A stretch of 64,000 nt of DNA from an uncultured Bacteroidales bacterium (GTDB lineage: Bacteria > Bacteroidota > Bacteroidia > Bacteroidales > UBA932). Positions 17,891 through 27,413 of this stretch are shown piece after piece. The position numbers were made by a program, and so were the translations under genes. The DNA is taken from assembly GCA_947179325.1 (NCBI GenBank), contig CAMXAU010000009.1:37961-101960 (forward strand), read 5' to 3'. Numbering within the stretch: position 1 is the first letter of the stretch; each line of letters starts with the position of its first letter. A model generated the notes under the pieces. The model ran no database searches and was not told the DNA's origin. It was given only the letters and a program-made list of their open reading frames with translations.

Positions 17891-18787
17891 ATGATAAACT
17901 TGACTATTGAGGACATTGTCCGTATGGAGAGGATTCCTAACAAGATCTCGTTGGGAAATGATTTTTGTATTGTCGATTTCAGGTATAGCCCTGACTTCGA
18001 AGAGCTTCTTAAATATCCTGTCAGCTTTGACGGCGTAATGGCGTTTTTCTGTATTTCGGGCAGCTTCAAGATAATTGTGAACCTGAAGGAGGTCGAGGTC
18101 TCAGAGAATTCAGTATTTGTCAATGCGCCCTCAAATATTTTGAGCGTATCGGAATCGCGCAATGAGGATATCCGTGACCTGCATTTTGTGATGGTCGCTG
18201 TTTCCAGGGAATATATGTCAAGCCTTAAGCTTGATGCAAACAGGCTCTTTGTGGACGGCATGAAGATACTTGATAATCCTTCCATAAAGATAGATGACAG
18301 GGAAAAGGGGCTGGCAGCTGACTATTTTGACCTTATCAGCAAGATTCTCCAGTATCCTTCACCATATAAGAGGGAGTGCCTTGGAAATATCATATCATCC
18401 ATCTGCTATCTGATAGCAACAGCATGGGGCAAGAAGCAGAGTGAACCTCAGGAGCACGGGATACCTGCGCGCAGGAAAGTAGTGGTGAGCAACTTCCTTC
18501 ATCTTGTGTCTGAGCACCACATGTCGGAAAGGACAGTAGGATTCTATGCCGACAAGATGTGTCTTACACCGAAATATCTCTCCAAGCTTATAAAGGCCGC
18601 AACCGGCCGCTCTGCACCGGACTGGATTGATGCCTTCGTGATTCTTGAAGCCAAGAACATGCTCAAGTATTCAAATATTCCGATAAAGGGGATTGTCGCA
18701 AAGCTGAATTTCCCCAACCAGTCGGTATTCCATAAATTTTTCAAGGCCCATGTCGGGATGACACCAAGTGAATACCGCAACAGCTGA
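17891..18787 (+). CDS. AraC-family transcriptional regulator
   Basis: A 298-residue protein with an N-terminal cupin-like sensor region (about 1-160) and a C-terminal double helix-turn-helix (about 200-298). The latter contains HMSERTVGFYADKMCLTPKY, then the signature FPNQSVFHKFFKAHVGMTPSEYR. It is cytoplasmic, with no membrane segment. The divergent placement from the TolC-HlyD-permease operon suggests it controls the exporter, and the 21-bp spaced repeats between them are candidate binding sites. The effector is unknown. Confidence 0.9.
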   Translation: MINLTIEDIVRMERIPNKISLGNDFCIVDFRYSPDFEELLKYPVSFDGVMAFFCISGSFKIIVNLKEVEVSENSVFVNAPSNILSVSESRNEDIRDLHFVMVAVSREYMSSLKLDANRLFVDGMKILDNPSIKIDDREKGLAADYFDLISKILQYPSPYKRECLGNIISSICYLIATAWGKKQSEPQEHGIPARRKVVVSNFLHLVSEHHMSERTVGFYADKMCLTPKYLSKLIKAATGRSAPDWIDAFVILEAKNMLKYSNIPIKGIVAKLNFPNQSVFHKFFKAHVGMTPSEYRNS

Positions 18788-18918
18788 TGGTGCCCAATGT
18801 GCTATGCCTTACTTGATTCTGACATGGTGCTGATTGGTTCCGGACGTTTGAATGAGACATGGGCGGCTTCTAAATTTTACGGATGAAAAGGAAAATTGTA
18901 TAAATTTTGTAATAAAAA

Positions 18919-18949
18919 TTTGTTGAATGATTTTAAATTGTTACCTTTG
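18919..18949 (+). promoter_or_regulatory. Consensus promoter with no downstream gene
   Basis: TTTG (18919-18922) and TACCTTTG (18942-18949) are separated by exactly 19 bases, a full match to the Bacteroidetes promoter consensus. The next plus-strand coding region is 6 kb away. It therefore appears to drive only the short stretch ending at the terminator at 19002-19040. Confidence 0.65.
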
Positions 18950-18954
18950 CACCG

Positions 18955-19040
18955 GACATAAGAATTTTTTCGTGTCTATTTGTTAAGTTCGTTTTATATA
19001 CAAGTCCGGCTTCTTGGGGAGGAAGCCGGACTTTCATTTG
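18955..19040 (+). ncRNA. Candidate small RNA, about 85 nt
   Basis: This stretch runs from the predicted start just after a consensus promoter to the end of a strong intrinsic terminator. It has no ATG ORF, is AU-rich in its first 45 bases and has a 12-bp GC-rich terminator stem with loop TTGGGGAG at the 3' end. It lies downstream of the araC-type gene. I do not recognise it as a known RNA family. Confidence 0.5.
19002..19040. terminator. Strong intrinsic terminator
   Basis: AAGTCCGGCTTC (19002-19013) and GAAGCCGGACTT (19022-19033) form a perfect 12-bp stem with an 8-base loop, then TCATTTG. The left flank is also A/T-rich, so it can work on the minus strand behind the glycosyltransferase gene. 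Confidence 0.75.
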
Positions 19041-19090
19041 TGTTGTGGTCCATATGGGGATCACCGGATCATCTGCAAACCCAGGTGTAC

Positions 19091-19134
19091 TAAAATAATC
19101 CAGGTGGAAACCCATATCAGCTCACCTGGATTAT
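19091..19134 (-). terminator. Terminator after the GT2 glycosyltransferase gene
   Basis: ATAATCCAGGTG (19095-19106) and CACCTGGATTAT (19123-19134) form a perfect 12-bp stem with a 16-base loop. On the minus strand the stem is followed by TTTA. It lies 39 bases beyond the stop of the glycosyltransferase gene. Confidence 0.6.
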
Positions 19135-19172
19135 CTATCTGAACGGAGGACTGTCGTCCACTTGTACTGACA

Positions 19173-20165
19173 CTAAATTGTCTCCCGGATATTGTAATGG
19201 TTGCGCTCACTGCTGTTGCGTGAGACAAGCTCGCTGATAAATCCGGCAAGGAACAGCTGTACGCCTATTATTACTGCCAGAAGCGCGAGATAGAACAGCG
19301 GCTGGTCTGTAACAGCCCTGAAACGAAGCCCGTTGGCCTGCTGGATGATCTTGTCCGCTATCAGCCAGACTGCAATTATGCCTCCTGTCAGGAACATCAG
19401 CATTCCGGTAAAGCCGAAAAAGTGCATTGGCTTTTTGCCGAAAGTGCTGAGGAACCAGAGGGAAAGAAGGTCAAGGAAGCCGTTGACAAAACGCTCGATG
19501 CCGAATTTGCTCTTTCCGTATTTCCTTTTCTGGTGATGTACCGGCTTTTCCGTTATCTTTCCGAATCCAGCGTTCTTTGCCAGATATGGGATATACCTGT
19601 GCATTTCACCGTAGACCTCTATGTTCTTGACAACCTCTTGCCTGTATGCCTTCAGGCCGCAGTTCATGTCATGTAGCCTTATCCCGGTAATACGCCTTGC
19701 TGTGGCATTGTACAGCTTGGACGGGATGTTCTTGGTGAGCCTGTTGTCCTGCCTGTTCTGCTTCCATCCGGAGACAATCTCCCAGCCGTCCTCTGTAATC
19801 ATCCTGTACATTTCCGGAATCTCCTCTGGGGAATCCTGCAGGTCCGCATCCATTGTGACAACCACATTCCCCCGGGCAGCCTTGAAGCCTTCGTATATTG
19901 CAGCGGATTTTCCGTAGTTGCGTCTGAAGCGTATGCCCCTTACGCCGTAGCTGCCGGCTTCTGCCAGTCCGTGTATGACATCCCATGTGCCGTCACTGCT
20001 GCCATCGTCAACTATTATGACCTCATAAGTGTATCCCTCCCGGACCATGACCTGTACAATCCATGGCACCAGTTCCTTGAGAGACTCTTCCTCATTGTAG
20101 GCAGATATGACTACAGACAGGTCTTTGCCGCAGGCGCTGTCAGTGTTTTCCTGGATGCTGCTCAT
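19173..20165 (-). CDS. GT2 glycosyltransferase, dolichol-phosphate-mannose-synthase-like
   Basis: A 330-residue family 2 glycosyltransferase. The GT-A catalytic domain (about 15-235) shows LSVVISAYNEEESL, IVDDGSSDGT and the DXD-type motif TMDADLQDSPEEI. Two membrane helices follow (about 240-265 and 280-305). This is the layout of enzymes that load a sugar onto a polyprenyl phosphate at the inner membrane (ArnC/GtrB/DPM1 type). Its ATG directly abuts the stop of the DUF4199 gene, so the two are translated from one mRNA. Sugar and acceptor cannot be deduced. Confidence 0.9.
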   Translation of the reverse strand: MSSIQENTDSACGKDLSVVISAYNEEESLKELVPWIVQVMVREGYTYEVIIVDDGSSDGTWDVIHGLAEAGSYGVRGIRFRRNYGKSAAIYEGFKAARGNVVVTMDADLQDSPEEIPEMYRMITEDGWEIVSGWKQNRQDNRLTKNIPSKLYNATARRITGIRLHDMNCGLKAYRQEVVKNIEVYGEMHRYIPYLAKNAGFGKITEKPVHHQKRKYGKSKFGIERFVNGFLDLLSLWFLSTFGKKPMHFFGFTGMLMFLTGGIIAVWLIADKIIQQANGLRFRAVTDQPLFYLALLAVIIGVQLFLAGFISELVSRNSSERNHYNIRETI

Positions 20166-20732
20166 CTATTCCTCTGTATTTATGCTGTCTGTACTGCAAT
20201 TTGCAAACGGGTCCTTTGGAGGGATGTTCCTTGACAATATTGCGGAAAGCAATGTGCCGTAGAGGAAACAGTATATCATGTTGCTGAAGAACATTATCTG
20301 CGGCATGCTTCCCTCTATCTTTTCCAGCATGGACATGGTGTTTGAGTCCAGCATTGAGCCATATGCCTGATATACTATGTCCATCAGCTCCTTGATGAGC
20401 CTTGGGTTGATGATGAGGACATTGGCAAGGGTCACGGCTGAAAATATCAGGGCGGAGAAGAATGCTGTCGCTATGCCGAAACGCATTGTGACGGAATTGT
20501 CCGTTACGCCATACTTCCTTACGAATCTCTTCATAAAGAATCTCATAAGGAAAATGCAGCCGATGAACTTTGCTGCCCATAGGATGAAGTTAATCACTGT
20601 GGACCATACTCCTGCGCCTTCTCCTGTCAGAGGCTGGCTGAGAAACATATATGCAACTGAAATTGCACCGAATGCTGCTCCTGCAGCTCCTGCATTGTTC
20701 AACAGTCTTGAACTTGACATGCTTTCTTTCAT
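20166..20732 (-). CDS. DUF4199 inner-membrane protein
   Basis: About 188 residues with four hydrophobic segments, recognised as DUF4199 by layout and by pairing with a GT2 gene. The start is placed at 20732 (MKESMSSSRLLN). A longer reading from 20792 would add 20 residues without hydrophobic character, and the -7 box at 20754-20761 would then fall inside the coding region. Function is unknown. It is probably co-transcribed with the glycosyltransferase that begins at its stop codon. Confidence 0.75.
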   Translation of the reverse strand: MKESMSSSRLLNNAGAAGAAFGAISVAYMFLSQPLTGEGAGVWSTVINFILWAAKFIGCIFLMRFFMKRFVRKYGVTDNSVTMRFGIATAFFSALIFSAVTLANVLIINPRLIKELMDIVYQAYGSMLDSNTMSMLEKIEGSMPQIMFFSNMIYCFLYGTLLSAILSRNIPPKDPFANCSTDSINTEE

Positions 20733-20753
20733 GATTTTAAGTTTTAACAGATG

Positions 20754-20761
20754 CAAAGATA
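20754..20761 (-). promoter_or_regulatory. -7 box of the DUF4199-GT2 operon
   Basis: TATCTTTG on the minus strand matches TAnnTTTG and lies 22 bases from the chosen ATG. No proper -33 box is seen. Confidence 0.45.
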
Positions 20762-20810
20762 CATAAAGACTTCTGTTTTCCTTATATGGCAATGAAAATA
20801 ATCATGCAGT

Positions 20811-23800
20811 TCAAGTGGTCGGCCCTGCTGTCTGGCGTGATGACTGCGTCTTTTTCCAGACAAGCGGAGTCTCTCCGAACTGCCGTTTGAAGCATTTGAT
20901 GAAATAGCTTACGGTGTTGAATCCGAAATGCCAGGCTATGTCGGATGTGTTCTCCTCAGGGTGCTCAAGTATTCTCTGCGCAGCCTTTTTCAGCCTGAGT
21001 GACATGATGAACCTGTTCGGCGTCATCCCTGTCAGTGCCTTGAATTTGTCGTACATCAGGGATTTGCTCATGCACAGCTCATTGGCAAATGACATGATGT
21101 CAAATTCCGGATCTGCAATGTGCTCCTCTGCAATCCTTATGGCGTCATCCATGAATTTCTTGTCTACAGGGCTTCCTGTGTTGGCTGGAGGTTCCGTGAA
21201 GTCTGCCATGCGGGAGTATATTTTCTGCTGCAGTTCCCTGTTCCTCAGGACGTTTGCTGCCCTTGCCAGCAGGATTTCGGATTTGAATGGCTTACGGACA
21301 TAGTCATCTGCCCCCTGTACAAGCCCTTCAATTATATCATTGTCGGAAGACAGTGCAGTGAGGAGTATGACAGGAATATGGCTTGTGCCTATGCTGGATT
21401 TCAGGATGCGGCACAGCTCTGTCCCGGACATCTCAGGCATCATCACATCGCTTATTATAAGGTCAGGGCGGCATCTGGTCGCCTGTCTCAGCCCGTCTGC
21501 GCCGCATGTGGAGGCAATGACCTGATATCCGCTTGACTGGAACAGCCGCGAAAGCATGTCAAGCATGTCCGGATTGTCATCAATGAGAAGTACTGTCTTG
21601 CCGGTGCCTCCGGCCTGGACAGGCAGCGGCTTTTCCATGTTCATGTGCTCCATCCTGTCATCTGTCCTGCAGACAGCCTCCTTGTCGGATACTGGCAGCG
21701 TTATGCAGAAGTCGGTGCGTATGTCAGGCTCGCTTGTGACGGTTAGCCTCCCTGAATGCATGGTGACTATCCTTTTGGCAAACGACAGCCCTATGCCGGA
21801 ACCTTTTCTCCCGCTCCCGGAGTTGGCCTCCTTCTCCTGCCAGAACCGCTCGAAGACCCTGCCTATGTTCTCCGGCCTGATCCCGACTCCGTTGTCGCAT
21901 ACATGTATCTCTATTTCTTCTCCGGCATCCCTGACGGATACCTCTATGCTGTCCTTCGTGTACTTGAATGCATTGGACATAAGGTTGCAGATGGCCCTGC
22001 TCATCTGAAGATAGTCAATCTCTATTACTGCGTCATTGTGTATGTCATCCAGGGTCAGTGCTATGCCTCTCTGATGCGCAAGGTCCTTGAACATTGTGAA
22101 GATGTCGGACATCAGCGCAGACAGCTTTACCGGGATTTTCTCCAGCCTGAAATCGCTTCCCTGGGCCTTGTTGAGGTCGATGAACTCGTCTATCAGGTTT
22201 CCGAGCCTTTCTGTATTGTGCTGCATCCCGAGCAGGTTCGCCATCTCTGCAGATGAGACCGCGGTGCTTTTCATGAGCATCTCCATATACCCCTGGATGA
22301 TTGTAAGCGGTGTCTTGAATTCATGTGAAATGTTTGTCATGAATACGGTCTTTGCCTCCGAGACTTTCTTCTGCTGCTCCTTCTCGCATTTCTCCATCTC
22401 CAGCATTACCCTTAGCCTGGCATCCCTCAGGTATACATATATCAGGAATGATGCAATGGACAGTAACGTGAGCATTGCAAGCATGGCAAACCACCATGTC
22501 TCCCATATCTCAGGCCTCACGTGGACATCGAAGCATATCGACGGCGGGACTCCTCCGGAAACAGGTGCCGTTCCGCGGATTTCAAGGACATATCTCCCTG
22601 GACTTAGGTTGGAATATGTCAGGACGTTGCCCCGTGCCTTATTGAAATTCTTTTCCGCCCCGGTGAGGCGGTATTCGAACGCGAGGTCGAGGGACGGGTT
22701 GAGACTGCTTGTGGAGATACCGAATGAAAGCACAGACACATTTGACGGGACATCTATGCTGTGCTGGTACAGCGTTGAACTGTATAGCGGGCCGTCAGGT
22801 GACGGGCTGATGCGCCTGTTGTCGAAATATATGTCCCTGACATAGATGCTGTAGTCTTCTCCGTTGCATTCCAGCCTGTCTTCCTTGATTGCAAGTATCC
22901 CGTTCAGCTCGCATGCGTAGATTGTGGAATCCCGCGACACGTAGACGTAGTTCGTGATGCCGAGCGGATAGCCGTCGGATTTCTTGAAATTGCTGAAGGC
23001 CTTTGTGCTCTTGTCATATGTGGAGATGCCATTGTTGTTCGCGATGTACAGCATGTCCCTGGCAGTCCCCTCGGTTATGCCGTTTACGCAGCCGTTTGCA
23101 AGCCCTTCACCTATGCCTATGTTCTCGAATGTGTCTGTCCAGGGGTCAACGCGGAATATTCCTGAGCCGTTGGTGGACAGCCACAGGATTCCGTCCTGGT
23201 CCTTATAGAAAGACACTACGTAGTTCTCTGCTTTCATGCCTTTGATCTCCGTGCAGCTCCAGACCTTGAAATATCCCTCCTGCACAGAAATCTTCTTGTA
23301 TACCTTGTCTGCTGTCGAGTACCACAGGTCTCCGTTGTCGTCTATGCAGAAATCATAGATCTTGGCATCAGTTGTCATGTCCCCGAGAAAACTGTGTATC
23401 TTGTAGCTGTGCCTGTCTATTGTGAAAAGCCCCTCTGTGCCGTTTGCCAGGAGGTATCTGCTGTCAAGCGGGGCTATGCGTGTGATGTTCTCCAGAGTCA
23501 GCGACCTGCCTGTGGCCGGGTTGAAAAATCCTGGCGGAGTGTGGCTGATGCTTCCCTTGTTGAGGTTGACTACCTGTATGCCTTTGTCGAACAGGCATAT
23601 CCACATTGCGTCCTCCTGGCTGTCGTACCAGATATGCTTGATGTTTTTCAGCCGCTCGTCATTTTCCAGTCTCTCCTTGATTCCCGGCCTTATTGTCCCT
23701 TGCGGGTCATGGATGACAAGGCCGCCGCTGATGCTCCCTATCCACAGGGCGCCTCTTTTGTCTTCAGCTATCGAACTGACCACAGGTGAGGATATCCTGA

Positions 23801-24806
23801 ATTTCCCTGGACGCGACGCATCTATGAACCTGAACTCATTTTCCTTTTCTATTGAGCAGAAATGCGCCCCCGCATGGAAAGTCCCTATGAACAGGAGCCC
23901 GTTGTCAAAATACAGATTCCTGACAGCCCTGTTGCTGAATCCCTCCACGCCGGAATCATAGAAATACCGGCAGATTTCTCCTGTACGGTCATTTATGCTT
24001 GCAAGCCCGTCGTATGACCCTGCAATGAATTCGTCGTCTGATATCTGGACAACACGCCTGACATTGTTCCTGTTTTCATGGTCCGGATAGCTGTCCGGGA
24101 TCTTGTACTGTACAGCTGTCCCGTCGCTCCTTATGTTCGTGGTGCCCTCCGTCCTGGAATTTATCCATACTCCGCCCTTGCTGTCTGCATCTATCCCTAC
24201 AAGATTGGAGCATTGGAGCACGGAGGCCGCGTTCTTTTCTGATACTTTCATGACGGTATTGTTGCTGAGGGCGACGTAGAGTATTCCCGAAGTGTCGAAG
24301 CAGAAGTCGCGTATCGAATACCTGCTTGACTTGTCAAGTTCAAAGACCAGCTCGTGTCTCCCGTCCGGACTGTACCTGAAGATCTTGCTGAATGTTGACC
24401 AGTGGAGCGAGCCTGTGTATTCCATATTGGTCACATCCACATCTGTAATTGTTGTGAATTTTTCGCTGCGCATGTCAAAGGCGGCAAGGTTGTGCCTCCC
24501 TTTTATATATAGGTGCCCGTTACGGTCACCACATACCTTTGTCACGATATTGCTCGGTATGTCGCTGCATTCGTCTGGCCTGAAAATCTTCACGCTTTTC
24601 CCGTCGTACATGTTCAGCCCGTCCTGGGTAGCAATCCAGATGAAGTCAAATTCATCCCTGTATATGTCATTGACAAGATTGTTCGACAGCCCGTTCAGCG
24701 AGTTCAGATGGTTGAAGTGTATCTCTTTTTCCGTCATTTGCGCATTGGCTGCCGCAAGATGGCATATTGCAGCCAGCATCATGCATGTCAGATATATCCT
24801 TTTCAT
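20811..24806 (-). CDS. Hybrid two-component system regulator (PUL2)
   Basis: A 1331-residue one-protein sensor/regulator. In order it has a signal peptide (1-23, LAAANAQ), a long periplasmic two-propeller sensor of Reg_prop-type repeats (about 30-720, e.g. DEFDFIWIATQDGLNMYDG), a Y_Y_Y-type domain (about 720-790) and a membrane helix near 800. A histidine kinase follows with phospho-acceptor His828 in SHEFKTPLTII, an N-box (NAFKY) and G-boxes (DNGVGI, GSGIGLSFAKRIV). Next is a receiver with phospho-acceptor Asp1120 (ISDVMMPEMSG) and a C-terminal AraC-type DNA-binding domain (about 1220-1325). Such proteins bind oligosaccharides in the periplasm and activate the neighbouring PUL. It is divergent from the PUL2 operon, with 166 bases between starts. 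Confidence 0.95.
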   Translation of the reverse strand: MKRIYLTCMMLAAICHLAAANAQMTEKEIHFNHLNSLNGLSNNLVNDIYRDEFDFIWIATQDGLNMYDGKSVKIFRPDECSDIPSNIVTKVCGDRNGHLYIKGRHNLAAFDMRSEKFTTITDVDVTNMEYTGSLHWSTFSKIFRYSPDGRHELVFELDKSSRYSIRDFCFDTSGILYVALSNNTVMKVSEKNAASVLQCSNLVGIDADSKGGVWINSRTEGTTNIRSDGTAVQYKIPDSYPDHENRNNVRRVVQISDDEFIAGSYDGLASINDRTGEICRYFYDSGVEGFSNRAVRNLYFDNGLLFIGTFHAGAHFCSIEKENEFRFIDASRPGKFRISSPVVSSIAEDKRGALWIGSISGGLVIHDPQGTIRPGIKERLENDERLKNIKHIWYDSQEDAMWICLFDKGIQVVNLNKGSISHTPPGFFNPATGRSLTLENITRIAPLDSRYLLANGTEGLFTIDRHSYKIHSFLGDMTTDAKIYDFCIDDNGDLWYSTADKVYKKISVQEGYFKVWSCTEIKGMKAENYVVSFYKDQDGILWLSTNGSGIFRVDPWTDTFENIGIGEGLANGCVNGITEGTARDMLYIANNNGISTYDKSTKAFSNFKKSDGYPLGITNYVYVSRDSTIYACELNGILAIKEDRLECNGEDYSIYVRDIYFDNRRISPSPDGPLYSSTLYQHSIDVPSNVSVLSFGISTSSLNPSLDLAFEYRLTGAEKNFNKARGNVLTYSNLSPGRYVLEIRGTAPVSGGVPPSICFDVHVRPEIWETWWFAMLAMLTLLSIASFLIYVYLRDARLRVMLEMEKCEKEQQKKVSEAKTVFMTNISHEFKTPLTIIQGYMEMLMKSTAVSSAEMANLLGMQHNTERLGNLIDEFIDLNKAQGSDFRLEKIPVKLSALMSDIFTMFKDLAHQRGIALTLDDIHNDAVIEIDYLQMSRAICNLMSNAFKYTKDSIEVSVRDAGEEIEIHVCDNGVGIRPENIGRVFERFWQEKEANSGSGRKGSGIGLSFAKRIVTMHSGRLTVTSEPDIRTDFCITLPVSDKEAVCRTDDRMEHMNMEKPLPVQAGGTGKTVLLIDDNPDMLDMLSRLFQSSGYQVIASTCGADGLRQATRCRPDLIISDVMMPEMSGTELCRILKSSIGTSHIPVILLTALSSDNDIIEGLVQGADDYVRKPFKSEILLARAANVLRNRELQQKIYSRMADFTEPPANTGSPVDKKFMDDAIRIAEEHIADPEFDIMSFANELCMSKSLMYDKFKALTGMTPNRFIMSLRLKKAAQRILEHPEENTSDIAWHFGFNTVSYFIKCFKRQFGETPLVWKKTQSSRQTAGPTT

Positions 24807-24941
24807 TGTGTAATATCGCTTTATCTGCTAATGTAGCACTTTTTTCAGCCAAAATCGCATTTCCTCAGGATGGCTTCAGCGTTTTGGAAGATTGTTGTAT
24901 TTTTTCGGAAAAAACAGCAATTCCCGCTTTCTGCATAGTGA

Positions 24942-24949
24942 TAAATTTG
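24942..24949 (+). promoter_or_regulatory. -7 box of the PUL2 operon promoter
   Basis: TAAATTTG matches the -7 consensus and lies 24 bases before the chosen ATG. The -33 region is poor, as expected for a promoter that depends on an activator such as the divergent hybrid regulator. Confidence 0.5.
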
Positions 24950-24972
24950 CCAATGCATTAATAACATTAAAC

Positions 24973-27411
24973 ATGAACAGATCTTTTGCTGAAAAGATGT
25001 CGGCTGTGTTTCTGATGGCCTTCATCATTGTCTCCTGCAGGGATTCCAGGCTTTTCGAAGAGCGGCTCGGGCAGATGTCCGTCCGGATAGATGCCCTTGA
25101 GCAGATTGTGGAGACAGTAAACAACAATGCCATTGCACTGAGGATGCTTGTGGACCGGAAGACTCTCATCGTGTCGTACAGGGACACGGGGAACGGATAT
25201 TCACTTGAACTCAGCGACGGGACAGTCATAGAGATCACTGATGGAATCAATTCCCCCTATGCGGTGCCTGTCATCTCGATAGACGGGGACGGCTGGTGGA
25301 TAGTCTCCGTGGACGGCGGCGAGACTTTTGTCCGGATTGCCGGGGCGGACAATGCGTGTGATGACTCTGCATCCACTCCGCAGCTCACGGTAGACGGCAA
25401 TGGGTTCTGGATGTTCTCTGTTGACGGCGGCGCTTCCTGGGACTATATCCGTGATGGATATGGCAAGGAGATAAGCGCAATCGACGGGGAAGCTGTCCGG
25501 GGTGACGCCTCCGTGTTTGCAAATGTGGAGATTGATGAGGAAAACCAGCTTCTTGTGCTGACTCTGAAAAATGACGGACGCAGGATAGCTGTGGACATTC
25601 TGCTTGATTTCTATTTCAATATAGTCAACTGGACAGATGGCGTGAAACTTCGTAAAGGAGAGTCGCTCCAGTATGAGATAGAGCATAATGGTGTGAGGGA
25701 TGCCGTAGTGATGGATGCCCCTTCCGGATGGATGGTTGATATCAATGGCTCCCTGCTCAGCATAGTGCCCAGCGGGGATGCCGAAGCCGGAGTGTACCCG
25801 ATTGAACTTGTCCTTGTCTCGGAAAAAGGTCTTGTCAAGAGCAGGCCCCTTGAAGTGGAGATAGTGGACAGCCCTCTTGCAACAGGATGCCTGCTATGGG
25901 ACCGCTTCATACTTTCTGATGAAGGCAATCTGCTTCTTGATTATTCCTATGCCGGCTACAGGCATGGAGAATATGCACCGGCTGATGTGTGGTCGCTTGG
26001 CTACAGGGTATATGACATAAGGGACTATGGCGGGATTCCTGATGACGGCTTGTCGGACAGGCAGGCATTTGATGCTGCCTACAAGGCCGCGATGGGGACT
26101 GCCGTCACGTCAAAGGCATCTGCAAAGGCGATAATATATTTTCCGGAGGGGGAATGGATCCTCCATACATCTGATGACAATGTCAATGGAGCGAGCATGC
26201 CTCTTGTCATCCAGGCCGGGGACATTGTCCTGAAAGGAGCAGGGCGTGACAGGACCACCATTGTCATGCAGGACCCTAATCTGCCTGAAGATGAGACCAT
26301 GCTGTATTCAAGCCCTGTGATGATGGAATTCCAGAACCCCAACTATCGCTCATCAGTTACGCGTGTGACGTCAGATGCACCGAAGGGTACATTTTCCATA
26401 GATGTGGCATCAGCCTCGAATCTTGCGGCGGGGGATGTGGTCGTCCTTGAAATGACGAACAATGACCCGGAGGCGATAGCGGCGCAGCTGTATCCGTATG
26501 CCGTGGAGACGTCAATGACCGGACTGACAGGGACCGGTGTCTCTGTAATAGCCTTCTATGAGATAAAGTCGATTGCTGGCAACAGGATCACTTTTGTCGA
26601 GCCTCTCATGTGCGGTATTGATGCTTCATGGAACTGGGAGGTGAAACGTTTCCCGCATTACAGCAATGTAGGTATTGAGGACATCGCTTTCAAGGGGAAT
26701 GCAAAGCCTGATTTCATGCATCACGGAGACTGGGAATATGACGGGGCTTTCAAGCCGATAGAATTCTCAAGGCTCACGGACAGCTGGATCAGACGCTGCC
26801 GGTTTACAAGCGTGAGCGAGGCCGTCACTATGGTGCATTGTGCCAACTGTTCGGTATATGATATCGTCATTGACGGGAACACAGGGCATTCCGCTATACG
26901 TTCCCAGGCTTCGTCAAGAGTGTTCATCGGGGCTGTCGAGGATGTCTCAGGAAACGGGTCCGGCCAGTGGCATGGCTCAGGAGTGTCCCACGAATCTTCC
27001 GGTACGGTCCTCTGGCGCAACAGGTATGGAGACAACAGCTTTTTTGAGTGCCATGCCTCCCAGCCGAGGGCAACCCTTGTAGACTGCTGCCATGGAGGAT
27101 GGGCATATGGGCATCAGGGCGGAAGCCTGGACTGTCTGCCGAACCATATGGCTGACCTTGTGATATGGAATTATGACTCTTCGGTATCATGCAGTGGCGA
27201 ATGGCAGTGGTGGAGCGGGACAGATAGATATCAGAGGTTCCTGCCGCCTGTGATTGCCGGCTTCCATGGAGCTCAGTGCATTTTTGCGGAAGACCAGTGC
27301 CTTGCGGACGAGAGTCACGGGACAGCTGTAGAGCCTGGCTCCCTGTATGAGGCCCAGATGAAGGCGCGCCTTGGATATCTTCCGGGATGGATCAATACAT
27401 TAAGAAACTGA
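24973..27411 (+). CDS. DUF4988-DUF4955 lipoprotein with a beta-helix domain (PUL2)
   Basis: 813 residues from ATG 24973, chosen because it gives a lipoprotein signal peptide (cysteine 22, AFIIVSCRDS) and follows the -7 box. An earlier in-frame ATG at 24892 would lie upstream of that box. The N-terminal part is a DUF4988-like region: a short coiled coil (ERLGQMSVRIDALEQIVETV) and two copies of a DGxGxWxxSVDGG repeat. The C-terminal part (about 310-813) is pectate-lyase-like: YRVYDIRDYGGIPDDGLSDR is the usual opening of such beta-helices, with GAGRDRTTIVM after it. It is homologous over about 500 residues to the last gene of PUL2. Possibly a surface polysaccharide lyase or hydrolase; no catalytic residues can be assigned with confidence. 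Confidence 0.7.
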   Translation: MNRSFAEKMSAVFLMAFIIVSCRDSRLFEERLGQMSVRIDALEQIVETVNNNAIALRMLVDRKTLIVSYRDTGNGYSLELSDGTVIEITDGINSPYAVPVISIDGDGWWIVSVDGGETFVRIAGADNACDDSASTPQLTVDGNGFWMFSVDGGASWDYIRDGYGKEISAIDGEAVRGDASVFANVEIDEENQLLVLTLKNDGRRIAVDILLDFYFNIVNWTDGVKLRKGESLQYEIEHNGVRDAVVMDAPSGWMVDINGSLLSIVPSGDAEAGVYPIELVLVSEKGLVKSRPLEVEIVDSPLATGCLLWDRFILSDEGNLLLDYSYAGYRHGEYAPADVWSLGYRVYDIRDYGGIPDDGLSDRQAFDAAYKAAMGTAVTSKASAKAIIYFPEGEWILHTSDDNVNGASMPLVIQAGDIVLKGAGRDRTTIVMQDPNLPEDETMLYSSPVMMEFQNPNYRSSVTRVTSDAPKGTFSIDVASASNLAAGDVVVLEMTNNDPEAIAAQLYPYAVETSMTGLTGTGVSVIAFYEIKSIAGNRITFVEPLMCGIDASWNWEVKRFPHYSNVGIEDIAFKGNAKPDFMHHGDWEYDGAFKPIEFSRLTDSWIRRCRFTSVSEAVTMVHCANCSVYDIVIDGNTGHSAIRSQASSRVFIGAVEDVSGNGSGQWHGSGVSHESSGTVLWRNRYGDNSFFECHASQPRATLVDCCHGGWAYGHQGGSLDCLPNHMADLVIWNYDSSVSCSGEWQWWSGTDRYQRFLPPVIAGFHGAQCIFAEDQCLADESHGTAVEPGSLYEAQMKARLGYLPGWINTLRN

Positions 27412-27413
27412 AT

